A DNA stretch of 57,988 nt from Roseomonas sp. (GCA_020249145.1 JADCGF010000016.1:1-57988); one strand, 5' to 3'. Positions 28,690 to 37,624 are shown, counted from the first letter of the stretch. Numbers and translations: made by a program. The notes: a model not told the origin generated them from the letters alone.

Positions 28690-30138
28690 ATGATCCCCTT
28701 GCCCGCCCCAAAGCCTGAAATTCTCGCCCGCCGCGCTGAGATCATCGCGGCGCTCCAGGCGCTTGTGCCGGGCGATGGCGTGATCGCGGAAGGCATTCGC
28801 CTAAAACCCTATGAGACAGATGGTCTTGCGGCCTATCGGCAAATGCCGCTCGCGGTGGTGCTGCCTTCCGCCACGGAACAGGTCGCCGCCGTGCTGCGCT
28901 ATTGCCATGAACAGGGCATTCGCGTGGTGCCGCGCGGGGCGGGGACCAGCCTTTCCGGTGGCGCGCTGCCTTTGGCGGATGCGGTGGTGATTGGCCTGAT
29001 GCGGCTCAATGCCATTCATGAAATCAATTACGCGGATCGCTATGCGGTGGTGGGAGCTGGCGTCACGAATATCGGCATCACCAAGGCGGTGGAGGCTGAG
29101 GGGTTTTTCTATGCGCCCGATCCGTCATCGCAGCTTGCCTGTATGATTGGCGGGAATGTGATGATGAATTCCGGCGGTGCGCATTGCCTGAAATATGGGG
29201 TGACGGCGAATAATCTGCTTGGCGTAAAATTCGTGACCATTGAAGGTGAAGTGCTGGATATTGGCGGCACTTATCTGGATGCGGCGGGTTATGATTGGCT
29301 GGGGCTGATCACGGGCAGTGAAGGCCAATTGGGCATTGTGACGGAAGTGACGGTGCGTATTTTGCGGAGCGCCGAAGGGGCGCGCGCCATGCTGGCCGCC
29401 TTCAATTCCATTGAAATCGCAGGTGCGGCGGTGGATGCCATTATCGGCAGCGGCATTATCCCTGTGGCACTGGAATTCATGGATAAGCCCTGTATCCATG
29501 CCTGCGAAGCTTTTGCCCATGCCGGCTATCCGCTGGATGCCGAGGCCATGCTGATCATTGAAGTGGAAGGCAGCGTCGCGGAGCAGGATGCCTTGCTCGC
29601 GCGCATCAAGGACATCTGTGCGCGGTTTGATCCGATCAGCCTGAAGGTTGCGGAGACAGCGGAACAAAGCCTTGCCATCTGGAAAGGCCGCAAGGGCGCC
29701 TTTGGCGCGGTGGGGCGCATCAGCCCCGATTATCTTTGCATGGATGGCACCATCCCAACCAGTGAATTGCCGCGCGTGCTTAAGCGCATTGGTGAGATGA
29801 GCGATCAATACGGCTTGAAGGTCGCCAATGTATTCCATGCCGGTGATGGCAATCTGCATCCGCTGATCATGTTTGATGCGAATGATGCTGACAGTTTTCG
29901 CCGCGCCGAAACCTTCGGCGCTGATATTCTGAAGCTTTGCGTCGAAGTCGGCGGTTGCCTGACCGGTGAGCATGGCGTTGGTGTCGAAAAGCGTGACCTG
30001 ATGACAGTGCAATTCCAGCCGCATGAATTGGCGCAGCAACGCGCCATCAAAAGCGCCTTTGATCCCGCCTGGTTGCTGAACCCCGCCAAGGTATTTCCGC
30101 TTGAAGGCGCGCTATCGCCCGCGCTGGCCGCGGAATGA
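28690..30138 (+). CDS. glcD: glycolate oxidase FAD-linked subunit GlcD
   Basis: A 482-residue FAD-linked oxidase of the PCMH fold. The pyrophosphate-binding region is VPRGAGTSLSGGALP (about 79-93). FVTIEGEVLDIGG and LGLITGSEGQLGIVTEVTV follow. The C-terminal FAD-oxidase domain has FHAGDGNLHP and GEHGVGVEK. It oxidises glycolate (or D-lactate) and passes electrons on. The stop overlaps the glcE start as ATGA. The weak hairpin TGGGCA/TGCCCA at about 28,626-28,644 lies upstream and may end the cysDNC transcript. Confidence 0.92.
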   Translation: MIPLPAPKPEILARRAEIIAALQALVPGDGVIAEGIRLKPYETDGLAAYRQMPLAVVLPSATEQVAAVLRYCHEQGIRVVPRGAGTSLSGGALPLADAVVIGLMRLNAIHEINYADRYAVVGAGVTNIGITKAVEAEGFFYAPDPSSQLACMIGGNVMMNSGGAHCLKYGVTANNLLGVKFVTIEGEVLDIGGTYLDAAGYDWLGLITGSEGQLGIVTEVTVRILRSAEGARAMLAAFNSIEIAGAAVDAIIGSGIIPVALEFMDKPCIHACEAFAHAGYPLDAEAMLIIEVEGSVAEQDALLARIKDICARFDPISLKVAETAEQSLAIWKGRKGAFGAVGRISPDYLCMDGTIPTSELPRVLKRIGEMSDQYGLKVANVFHAGDGNLHPLIMFDANDADSFRRAETFGADILKLCVEVGGCLTGEHGVGVEKRDLMTVQFQPHELAQQRAIKSAFDPAWLLNPAKVFPLEGALSPALAAE

Positions 30139-31307
30139 GCACAGTGATCGCGCCAGCGGATGAAGCCGGCATTATCGCCGCTGTGCAGGCAGCGCGCGCC
30201 GCGCGCGAACCGCTTGCCATTGAAGGGCAGGGTTCGAAGCGCGGCCTGCTGCGCCCCGTGCAAGCCGCGCGCAGCCTTTCGACGCGTGGGCTCACCGGCG
30301 TAACGCTGTATCGCCCCGCTGAGCTTATCATCAGCGCGCGTGCCGGCACGCCGCTCGCCGAGATTGAAGCTGTTTTGGCGGAAAAGGGCCAGCAGTTGAT
30401 TGCTGAATCGCCCTATCTGAATGGGGTTTTTGGCACAAGCACGCCGCCCAGCATTGGCGGTGTGGTCGCGGCCAATCTGTCCGGCCCACGGCGCATCACC
30501 TGGGGGGCGACGCGCGATCACGTGATGGGGCTGCGCTTCATCAATGGCGCGGGGGAGGCCATTCGCTCCGGCGGGCGCGTGCTCAAGAACGTGACGGGGC
30601 TTGATTTGTGCAAGCTTTTATCCGGGACCTACGGCACGCTAGGCGTGATCACGGAAGTGACGCTGAAGGTGCTGCCCGCACCTGAAACCAGCGCGACGCT
30701 GCTGATTGAAACGCCCGATCTGGCCAGCGCCATTGCTGCGCTTTCCGCAGGGCTTGGCAGCCCCTTTGGCGTTTCCGGCGCGGCGGCGTTGCCTGGTAGT
30801 GGCCATGTAGTCGCTGCGCTCAGGCTTGAAGATTTCGCAGCCTCAGTCGCCTATCGCATGGAAAAGCTTCGCGGTTTGCTTGGCAATTTTGGCGCGCAGC
30901 GCGTGATGGAAGAAGGCGAAAGCCGCGCTTTCTGGCGCAATGTGCGTGAAGTGGAACCGCTTCAGGCCATGCCGGAAGAAGCGATCTGGCGCATTTCAGT
31001 GCGCCCTTCCGCCGGGCCGCGCATCGCCGCCGCAGCGAAGGCCATCAGCGGACGCGCAATGCTGGATTGGGGCGGCGGCCTGGTTTGGGTCGCAGCAGAG
31101 CCGAGCATTGCCAATCACGCCGTGATCAGCGCGGCAGCGGCGGCAGAAGCCGGGGCGGCCATGTTGTTCCGTGCGCCGGAATCGCTGCGCCTTGCCGTGC
31201 CGGTCTTGCCCGAAGAAGCAGCGCCACTCGCCAAGATCAGTGCGCGGGTCAAGGAAGCTTTGGACCCCAGCGGCCTGTTCAACCCTGGCCATCTCCGCGC
31301 CGCATGA
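30135..31307 (+). CDS. glcE: glycolate oxidase subunit GlcE
   Basis: A 390-residue protein with a second FAD-binding PCMH domain. The GTSTPPSIGGVVAANLSGP segment and FINGAGEAIRSGGRVLKNVT are characteristic of GlcE, the accessory flavin subunit of glycolate oxidase. It overlaps glcD by 4 bp, so the pair is translated together. The iron-sulfur subunit GlcF, normally next in the operon, is not here; the following gene is on the opposite strand 7 bp away. Confidence 0.9.
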   Translation: MSTVIAPADEAGIIAAVQAARAAREPLAIEGQGSKRGLLRPVQAARSLSTRGLTGVTLYRPAELIISARAGTPLAEIEAVLAEKGQQLIAESPYLNGVFGTSTPPSIGGVVAANLSGPRRITWGATRDHVMGLRFINGAGEAIRSGGRVLKNVTGLDLCKLLSGTYGTLGVITEVTLKVLPAPETSATLLIETPDLASAIAALSAGLGSPFGVSGAAALPGSGHVVAALRLEDFAASVAYRMEKLRGLLGNFGAQRVMEEGESRAFWRNVREVEPLQAMPEEAIWRISVRPSAGPRIAAAAKAISGRAMLDWGGGLVWVAAEPSIANHAVISAAAAAEAGAAMLFRAPESLRLAVPVLPEEAAPLAKISARVKEALDPSGLFNPGHLRAA

Positions 31308-31314
31308 CCGCACG

Positions 31315-31797
31315 CTACAGCGAAAGCTTCATGCCCTCATGGCTCGGAACAAAGCCAAGGCTTTCATAGAAGCGCCCTGCCTCTGGCCTTTGCTTATCTG
31401 TGGTCAGTTGCACCAACCCGCACCCACGCGCGCGGCATTCGGCGATGGCCCAAGCGAATATCTGCCGGCCAAGCCCATCGCCGCGCCGGTCAGCGGCGAT
31501 GCGCACGCCTTCAATCTGCCCGCGCCACATGCCAAGCCGTGACAGCCCTGGAATGAAGCTGAGTTGCAGGCAGCCAATCACGCGCCCGCCATCTTCCACC
31601 AGCGCCAGATATTGATTGGTATCGGCGGCAATGGCGGCAAAGGCGGCGATATAGGCAGGGTTGGGCGGGTCAGCGGCATCCTCTCGCCCCTGGCCCAGCT
31701 TGTCATCGGCCAGAAGCGCGATGATGGCCGGCAAATCACCCGGCGTGGCGCGGCGAATATTCAGTTCAAGCGCGCCAGGCGCTTGTTCAATAGGCAT
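31315..31797 (-). CDS. GNAT family N-acetyltransferase
   Basis: A 160-residue GNAT protein. Acetyl-CoA motif A is RRGDGLGRQIFAWAI (about 103-117), preceded by the IEGVRIAADR strand. The C-terminal FYESLGFVPSHEGMKL matches the family end. The ATG at 31797 is the only good start. It ends 7 bp from the convergent glcE. Substrate not predictable; the 200 bp upstream region is shared with the divergent SDR gene at 32,001. Confidence 0.85.
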   Translation of the reverse strand: MPIEQAPGALELNIRRATPGDLPAIIALLADDKLGQGREDAADPPNPAYIAAFAAIAADTNQYLALVEDGGRVIGCLQLSFIPGLSRLGMWRGQIEGVRIAADRRGDGLGRQIFAWAIAECRARGCGLVQLTTDKQRPEAGRFYESLGFVPSHEGMKLSL

Positions 31798-31924
31798 GGT
31801 TTAATCCTGGTTTTTGATCGCATCATTCACATCTTCACGTGAACCGATCGCACGCATGCGGTGGTCAGTTGAGCAACTCCCTCACCTTTCCCTCACAGCC
31901 CTTTCGGTAGAATGAGCGCACATG

Positions 31925-31967
31925 TTTCCGAGCCACGTGATTTCACTTCGGTCGGAAATGTTATAAA
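31925..31967 (+). promoter_or_regulatory. candidate operator and -10 box upstream of SDR gene
   Basis: A perfect 7-bp inverted repeat TTTCCGA (31925-31931) / TCGGAAA (31952-31958) with a 20-nt spacer containing CACGTG lies just before TATAAA (31962-31967), 33 nt before the SDR start. The placement over the expected -35 region suggests a repressor or activator site. No matching regulator gene is beside it, so the link is inference. Confidence 0.35.
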
Positions 31968-32000
31968 CTCGCCCAGTGCAGAAGCAAGGAGGAATGCCAC

Positions 32001-32915
32001 ATGCCGAATATGCTTGAAGGTAAGGTTGCCATTGTCACCGGCGCCGGGAACGGGATTGGCCGGGAAATTGCCATCATGATGGCGGGCCAGGGTGCGAAGG
32101 TGATCATCAATGATGTGGGAGCATCGCTGTCAGGCGAGGGTCAGGACGCCACGCCGGCGCAACAAACCAAGGCAATCATTGCCCAGAATGGCGGTACCTC
32201 CGAAATCTGCACCGACAGCGTGGCCACCTGGGTCAGCGCGCAGAAAATCGTGCAATCCGCGATGGATCATTTCGGGCGCATTGATATTGTGGTGAATAAT
32301 GCCGGCATCCTGCGCGATCAGATCTTTCATCGCATGACGCCGGAAGAATGGGATTCCGTGATTGCCGTGCATCTTTCCGGGTCCTTTTATGTATCCCGCG
32401 CGGCGGCCACGCATTTCCGCGCCCAGCAATCGGGCGCTTATGTGCATATGTCTTCAACATCGGGCCTGATTGGCAATTTCGGCCAGGCGAATTACTCGGC
32501 GGCCAAGCTTGGCATCGTCGCCTTGTCCAAATCCATCGCGCTTGACATGGCGCGGTTCGGCGTGCGGTCCAATTGCATCGCCCCCTTCGCCTGGAGCCGC
32601 ATGACAGGCTCGATCCCCGCCGAAACACCGGAACAAAAGCGCCGCGTGGAACGCATCATGCGCATGACGCCGGATAAGAACGCGCCGCTGGCGGTGTTTC
32701 TTGCTTCCGATGCGGCGAAGGAAGTGACGGGGCAGATCTTCTCGCCCCGTATGAATGAGATCTTCGTCTATAGCCAATCACGCCCGATCCGCAGCATCCA
32801 TCGCAGCGAAGGCTGGACGCCGGAGATGATCGAAGAATATGCGCTGCCGGCGCTGAAGCCCGCCTTTTCGCCGCTTGACCGTTCCGGCGACGTATTCTGC
32901 TGGGACCCGGTCTGA
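32001..32915 (+). CDS. SDR family oxidoreductase, hydroxyacyl-CoA dehydrogenase-like
   Basis: A 304-residue short-chain dehydrogenase. Cofactor motif TGAGNGIGRE (residues 14-23), NNAGIL near 101, catalytic Ser in MSSTSGL, and Tyr165/Lys169 in NYSAAKLG. The protein is about 50 residues longer than minimal SDRs, with a C-terminal extension rich in aromatic and proline residues. This resembles the (3R)-hydroxyacyl-CoA dehydrogenase module of multifunctional proteins, so an acyl-CoA substrate is plausible. AAGGAGG lies before ATG 32001. The downstream small secreted protein overlaps its stop. Confidence 0.85.
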   Translation: MPNMLEGKVAIVTGAGNGIGREIAIMMAGQGAKVIINDVGASLSGEGQDATPAQQTKAIIAQNGGTSEICTDSVATWVSAQKIVQSAMDHFGRIDIVVNNAGILRDQIFHRMTPEEWDSVIAVHLSGSFYVSRAAATHFRAQQSGAYVHMSSTSGLIGNFGQANYSAAKLGIVALSKSIALDMARFGVRSNCIAPFAWSRMTGSIPAETPEQKRRVERIMRMTPDKNAPLAVFLASDAAKEVTGQIFSPRMNEIFVYSQSRPIRSIHRSEGWTPEMIEEYALPALKPAFSPLDRSGDVFCWDPV

Positions 32916-33367
32916 AGCCCTTCATCAACCTTGCGCTGGCGCTGCTCGTCCTGGGAACAGGGCGCGCAGCCGCCACGGCGCCGGAGGTTTTGGCGGCGGC
33001 GCAGCGCCTGCCGCCAAGCGGCGCCCTGGAAGCGATTGATGCGGCGGCGGAATGTGCCTTCGCGCCCCATGCGCGCCATCTTGGGCCATTGCCGCCAAGG
33101 CTTGTTTGGTCTCGTCCGGCGGCAGTGGTGATTTTTGCTGGGCTGGATGGCGTGCCGAAAGGGGACCGCGCCGTGCTGATCCGCCCCACGCGGGAATTGC
33201 TGGCGCGCCATGCGGTGCGCGAACGCATCAAGGCCGGGCGCGTTTCACTGCATGATCATAGCCTGAACACCCTGCCGGATACCGCGCAGGAAATCGCCTT
33301 TCTCGCGCTGCATATCGCACCACCCGAAACGCCACCCGAGGGCTGCGTTGCCCCCGCCTTGAATTGA
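32912..33367 (+). CDS. small secreted hypothetical protein with non-ATG start
   Basis: An open frame of about 151 residues. Read from CTG at 32912, which overlaps the SDR stop as CTGA, it begins LKPFINLALALLVLGTGRAA, a convincing signal peptide with an AxA-like end. A start at the internal TTG (32990) would remove that signal. No ATG or GTG exists in frame after the last upstream stop (32876-32878), so either CTG is used by coupling or the true start has been lost. The mature part is soluble, with two Cys (near 50 and 146) that could form a disulfide. Function unknown. Confidence 0.55.
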   Translation: MKPFINLALALLVLGTGRAAATAPEVLAAAQRLPPSGALEAIDAAAECAFAPHARHLGPLPPRLVWSRPAAVVIFAGLDGVPKGDRAVLIRPTRELLARHAVRERIKAGRVSLHDHSLNTLPDTAQEIAFLALHIAPPETPPEGCVAPALN

Positions 33368-33370
33368 TGG

Positions 33371-35437
33371 ATGAGCCTTATGGATCGCCTTGCCTCTGCC
33401 CTGCTCAACCCGCGCCGCATTGCGCTGATTGGCGGATCATCAGACCCGAAGCGCCTGACCGCGCGCGCTCAAGTCTATTTGCGCAAGCATGGCTTCACCG
33501 GAGAGCTTTTCCCGATCAATCCAAGCGCTGAAACCATCCTTGGCGAACGCGCCTATCCGCGCCTGGCCGATGTGCCGGAGGAGATTGACCTCGCGTATTT
33601 GTTGCTCGGCACGCAGCATGTGGAAGGGCAGATCGCGGCGGTGGCGGAAAAGCGCATTCCGGTGGCCGCCATTCTGGCCGATGGCTTTGCGGAAGCCGGG
33701 CCGGAAGGCCGCGCCTTGCAGGAAAGGCTGTTGGCGACAGCAAAAGCGGCCGGTGTGCGACTGCTCGGCCCCAATTCCATGGGGCTTGTGAACCTCAATG
33801 CACGCACCGCTTGTTCCGTGAATGCCGCGCTGGAAGCCGATAGCCTGCCCGCCGGGCGCATCGCCTTGGTTTCGCAATCCGGTTCCATGATGGGTGCGAT
33901 CATGGCGCGCGGCGCCCCGCGCGGCATGGGGTTTTCGCATCTGATCGGCACCGGCAATGAAGCCGATCTGACCGCGAGTGAAATCGCCGGCATGCTGGTG
34001 GAAGACCCCAGTGTGGATGCGGTGTTGCTGTTTCTGGAAGCTGTTCGCGCGCCGGAAAAACTCGCCGCCGCCGCGCGCCGTGCGCATGCACTCGGCAAGC
34101 CGATCATCGCCTTCAAGCTTGGGCGTTCCAGCTTCGGCGCGGAATTGGCAGGCAGCCATACGGGCGCTCTGGCGGGGTCTGATGCCGCGGCGGATGCCTT
34201 CTTCCGCGCCAATGGCATTGCGCGTGTGACGCTGATCGAAGCGCTGTTGGAAGCGCCGGCCTTGTTCATTGGGCGTAGGCCCTTGGCCAATCCGCGCCGC
34301 ACCATTTCTGTCATGACCACCACGGGTGGCGGTGGTGCCATGGCGGTTGATGCGCTGGGTGTTGCCGGCATTGAAACCTGCGCGCCGGATGCAACCGCCG
34401 TGGCCGGGCTGGAAGCGGCTGGCTTGCCGCATCATGGGCGCATGATTGATGTGACTTTGGCCGGCACGCGCGCCGATAAGGTGCAGGCCGCGCTTTCGGC
34501 ACTCGCCGCCGATACGGGCACGGATATGGTGCTTTCCGTGGTGGGGTCTTCCGCGCAATTCCGCCCGCATGATGCGGTGGCGGGGATCACCGGCGCGGTG
34601 CAGGCGGGTTTGGGCAAGCCCATCGCGGCCTTTCTGGTGCCGCAGGCCGATGCATCCTTGCGATTGCTGGGTGAGGTCGGGATTCCCGCCTTCCGCACCC
34701 CCGAATCCTGCGCCGATGTGATTCGCGCTTTTTTTGACTGGCGCGCCCCGCGTGCCGAGGCCCCTGCCCCGGTGATCAGCCACGCCATCCCCGCCGCGCC
34801 GGATGAAGCCGATGCGCGCCGGCTTTTCGCGGCTTTCGGCTTGGATAGCCCCTTTGCCGTGATGGCCGCGCCCGATCCAGTGCCGGAAGGGCTGCGCTAT
34901 CCTGTGGTGCTCAAGATCCTCTCGCCTGATCTCGCGCATAAGACGGAAGTGGGTGGGGTTGCGCTTAACCTTCCCGATCCGGTGGCGCTGGAGGCCGAGG
35001 CCGCCGCCATGCTGACGCGCGTGAGGGCGCGCGCCCCGGCGGCACGCATCACCGGCTTTCTCGTGCAGCCCATGGTGAAGGGCCTGGCCGAGGCCATTAT
35101 CGGCTTCCGCCGAGACCCGGAAGCCGGCCCGATCATCCTGGTTGGCGCCGGCGGCATCATGGCTGAATTGCACCGCGATACGGCGCTGCGTATCGCACCA
35201 GTAGACGAAGCAGAGGCGCGCGCCATGATCGCAGAGGTGAAGGGGCTGAAGCCCTTGGCTGGCTGGCGCGGGTTGCCGCGCGGTGATTTGGATGCCTTGG
35301 CAAAGGCGGTGGTGGCGGCGTCCCGCCTGGCGGCGCTGCCGGGCGTGGCAGAGGCGGAAATCAATCCGCTGATCATCCATGCCGAGGGCCAGGGCGTCAC
35401 GGTGGCGGATGCCTGGGTGGTGCCGGCTTCCTCTTGA
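33371..35437 (+). CDS. NDP-forming acyl-CoA synthetase (acetate--CoA ligase family)
   Basis: A 688-residue single-chain enzyme. The CoA-binding Rossmann domain fills about 1-130. The ligase-CoA domains follow, with the catalytic His263 in GSHTGALAG. The C-terminal ATP-grasp domain covers about 470-685 (PVVLKILSPDLAHKTEVGG). These enzymes convert acyl-CoA plus NDP and phosphate to acid plus NTP, or the reverse. No protein-acetyltransferase domain is attached, unlike Pat. The substrate is unknown; catabolism of branched or aromatic acids is common in relatives. The secreted-protein gene ends 3 bp before its ATG. Confidence 0.9.
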   Translation: MSLMDRLASALLNPRRIALIGGSSDPKRLTARAQVYLRKHGFTGELFPINPSAETILGERAYPRLADVPEEIDLAYLLLGTQHVEGQIAAVAEKRIPVAAILADGFAEAGPEGRALQERLLATAKAAGVRLLGPNSMGLVNLNARTACSVNAALEADSLPAGRIALVSQSGSMMGAIMARGAPRGMGFSHLIGTGNEADLTASEIAGMLVEDPSVDAVLLFLEAVRAPEKLAAAARRAHALGKPIIAFKLGRSSFGAELAGSHTGALAGSDAAADAFFRANGIARVTLIEALLEAPALFIGRRPLANPRRTISVMTTTGGGGAMAVDALGVAGIETCAPDATAVAGLEAAGLPHHGRMIDVTLAGTRADKVQAALSALAADTGTDMVLSVVGSSAQFRPHDAVAGITGAVQAGLGKPIAAFLVPQADASLRLLGEVGIPAFRTPESCADVIRAFFDWRAPRAEAPAPVISHAIPAAPDEADARRLFAAFGLDSPFAVMAAPDPVPEGLRYPVVLKILSPDLAHKTEVGGVALNLPDPVALEAEAAAMLTRVRARAPAARITGFLVQPMVKGLAEAIIGFRRDPEAGPIILVGAGGIMAELHRDTALRIAPVDEAEARAMIAEVKGLKPLAGWRGLPRGDLDALAKAVVAASRLAALPGVAEAEINPLIIHAEGQGVTVADAWVVPASS

Positions 35438-35462
35438 TGCGCCGAGGTGTCAGTCTGCGGCC

Positions 35463-36275
35463 ATGAAGCCTGAAGATCTGATCCGCGCCCGCTACGGCGC
35501 CCTGCCCTTCACCCCGCCCGAGGCCATTCCCCCCGCACTCGCCGCGCTATTGGATCGCCGCGTCACGCGCCGCTACAGCGCGGAAGCGGTGAGTGAGGCG
35601 CTGTTGGATACAGTGTTGGCCGCGGCGCAATCCGCGCCATCCAAATCAGACCTTCAGCAATATTCCATCATCGTCACGCGCGACCCGGTGAAGATCGCGA
35701 AAGTGGCGGATTGGATCGGCACCATGCCCTGGATCAAGGATGCGCCGGTGCTGCTGATTTTCTGCGGCGATATGCGGCGCGGCCAGGCGGCTTGCGCGCA
35801 GCATGGGCGCGAACATGCCAATAACAATATGGATACTTTCCTGAATACGGCTGTGGATGCGGCGTTGGCTTTGGGTATGGCGATTGCGGCGGCGGATGCG
35901 GCGGGGCTTGGCACCTGCCCGATTTCCTATGTGCGCGGCCATATCGAAAAAGTGGCGCCGCTGTTTGCGCTGCCCAAGGGGGTTTATCCCGTGGCGGGCT
36001 TGTCACTCGGCTGGCCGGCGGCGCGCAATGAAGTGACGCCACGCCTGCCGCCTTCCGTGGTAATCCATCGCGAAGCCTATTCCAGCGCGCAGGAGACGGG
36101 GGCGATTGCCGCTTATGATGCTCTGCGCCCGCGCCAGAAGCCGCGCTATCCTGAAATCCATGGCACTGCGCCGGAAGGCTGCACCTGGTCTGAAAACGCC
36201 GCGCGGCAATTATCGGTGCCGGAACGTGCCGGCTTCCGCGCCTGGTTGCGCAGCAGGGGCTTTGAGCTTGACTGA
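35463..36275 (+). CDS. nitroreductase family protein
   Basis: A 270-residue FMN-dependent oxidoreductase of the nitroreductase fold. The FMN-binding start RRVTRRYSAEAV (about 32-43), the AAQSAPSKSDLQQYSIIV segment, and the AALALGMAIAAADAAGLGTCPISYVRG region are family hallmarks. Reported substrates include nitroaromatics, quinones and flavins. The ATG at 35463 removes 28 non-conserved codons of the upstream open frame. It starts 25 bp after the acyl-CoA synthetase and overlaps the NUDIX gene. Confidence 0.85.
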   Translation: MKPEDLIRARYGALPFTPPEAIPPALAALLDRRVTRRYSAEAVSEALLDTVLAAAQSAPSKSDLQQYSIIVTRDPVKIAKVADWIGTMPWIKDAPVLLIFCGDMRRGQAACAQHGREHANNNMDTFLNTAVDAALALGMAIAAADAAGLGTCPISYVRGHIEKVAPLFALPKGVYPVAGLSLGWPAARNEVTPRLPPSVVIHREAYSSAQETGAIAAYDALRPRQKPRYPEIHGTAPEGCTWSENAARQLSVPERAGFRAWLRSRGFELD

Positions 36276-36966
36276 GCACCCGCGCCGCGAAGACCCCACC
36301 GCCGATAATCCCGGCGGCGAGGATGCGGAAGGCAAGCGCAGCCCGCGCGCCCGCACCGCACGACCGCGCGATGCGGCCAGCCTGATTGTCTGGCGCCAAA
36401 GCCGCAAAGGTGCGGAACTGCTGATGGGCAAGCGCCATCCCGGGCATCGCTTCATGCCGGATGTGATGGTGTTTCCGGGCGGGCGTGTGGATGCGGATGA
36501 TCATCGCGGCCCCGCCATCAGTGAATTGCGCGCCGAACCCAGGCGCCTATTGGAACGCCGGGCAACCCCGGCGCGCGCCCGCGCGCTTGGCATTGCCGCC
36601 GCGCGGGAATTGTTTGAGGAAACCGGGCTTGTGCTGGGTGAAAAGCGCAACGATGGCTTAGCGGCGGCACTCGGCGCCTTGGATTACCTATGCCGCGCCA
36701 TCACACCCACGGGCCGGCCCATTCGCTTTCATGCGCGTTTTCTGATCGCGCCGGCGGAAGCGGTGCATGGTTCTATACAAGGTTCCGGCGAATTGGAAAA
36801 GCTCGGCTGGTATAGCCCGGAAGCGGCGCATGCCCATAATGTCGCGACCATCACGGCGCGCGTCATGGGGGAATTTTTGGCCTGGCTTGCGCTGCCGGAA
36901 GTGGCGCGTGCCAAGCGCGACTTGATCGTGTTTCGTGGGATGGATGATCGGCGGGTGGAACGGTGA
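36268..36966 (+). CDS. NUDIX hydrolase
   Basis: A 232-residue Nudix protein. After a disordered, charged N-terminus (about 1-40) comes LIVWRQ and MVFPGGRVD. The Nudix box is degenerate in its first part but has the catalytic REL-FEETGL core near residues 112-120. Such proteins hydrolyse nucleoside diphosphate derivatives, often CoA or NADH. The start is uncertain: TTG at 36268 overlaps the nitroreductase stop by 8 bp and is the best in-frame choice. Coupling to the nitroreductase is therefore likely. Confidence 0.75.
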   Translation: MTEHPRREDPTADNPGGEDAEGKRSPRARTARPRDAASLIVWRQSRKGAELLMGKRHPGHRFMPDVMVFPGGRVDADDHRGPAISELRAEPRRLLERRATPARARALGIAAARELFEETGLVLGEKRNDGLAAALGALDYLCRAITPTGRPIRFHARFLIAPAEAVHGSIQGSGELEKLGWYSPEAAHAHNVATITARVMGEFLAWLALPEVARAKRDLIVFRGMDDRRVER

Positions 36967-36988
36967 ATTTCTAAAAAATATGCAATGT

Positions 36989-37174
36989 TCACCCCACCCG
37001 GTGGCGCGGTTCCAGCAGCATCATCCCGGCAAGCTTAAGCCCGCCCCCGCAAAGCGCCAGCAGCGCCACCAAGGCGTGCGAAAAGCGGCCCGGCGCCGTG
37101 GCATCGCCCAGCAAAAGCGCCACCAGCACCAGATCACACAGCACACCAGCACCAATCAATCCAAGGGCAAACAT
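36989..37174 (-). CDS. small two-helix membrane protein
   Basis: A 61-residue hydrophobic protein with two predicted membrane helices (about 3-22 and 33-54) joined by a short polar loop, ending in RHRVG. Its composition looks coding and it lies convergent with the NUDIX gene. No Shine-Dalgarno sequence is obvious. No family recognised; it could be a remnant. Confidence 0.45.
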   Translation of the reverse strand: MFALGLIGAGVLCDLVLVALLLGDATAPGRFSHALVALLALCGGGLKLAGMMLLEPRHRVG

Positions 37175-37283
37175 TTACATGCTCATCTATCGTTCACGCT
37201 TTTCTCTAATCTGCTCAGCAGGGCAGCAGCGCGACCATAGAAAGGCAGTTTCGTGGCAAGCCGCCATGGACAGGGGCATTGAG

Positions 37284-37303
37284 TTCTGAGACTGTCCGAG
37301 CCG
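37284..37303. mobile_element. putative IS-end scar
   Basis: TTCTGAGACTGTCCGAGCC resembles the terminal repeats of IS5-type elements. It is similar in pattern to the IS1182-like end at 40,384-40,403 (TTCTCAGACAGGCTC). It lies immediately before the ABC permease fragment, consistent with an insertion or deletion that removed the 5' part of that gene. No transposase frame survives next to it. Confidence 0.35.
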
Positions 37304-37310
37304 CGACTAG

Positions 37311-37613
37311 GTGGAAGCCGCGCGCAGCACGGGGCTGACGGCGGCACAGACCATGCGCTTCGTCGTGCTGCCGCAGGCCGTGCGCAATGTGCTGCCTGAT
37401 CTGATTTCCAATACGCTGGAGGTGGTGAAGCTCACCTCCATCGCGTCAGTGGTGGCGCTGCCTGAATTGCTGTTCCAGGCGCGCCAGGCGCAAAGCGTCA
37501 CCTACAACGCATCGCCCATAGTGGCGGCAGCGATCATGTATTTCATCCTGCTTTGGCCCGTGGTGCGGTTGCTCAGCCGGCTTGAAAACAAGCAATTGGC
37601 GGCGCGGCGGTAA
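37311..37613 (+). pseudogene. amino-acid ABC transporter permease, 3' fragment
   Basis: The 100 residues match the C-terminal third of HisM/GlnP-type permeases, which translocate polar amino acids with a periplasmic receptor and an ATPase. The EAA loop is readable as EAARSTGLTAAQTMRFVVLP, followed by VKLTSIASVVALPELLFQA and a last membrane helix. The full protein should be about 220 residues, so the first four helices are missing. The break falls on the IS-like scar at 37,284-37,303. No receptor or ATPase gene is adjacent. Confidence 0.75.
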
Positions 37614-37624
37614 AGAAGCGCCGC

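Noticed and set aside
33440..35380. 646-codon open frame opposite the acyl-CoA synthetase
   Set aside because: It mirrors a GC-rich gene whose third codon positions avoid stops; the sense strand has a full enzyme with catalytic His263.
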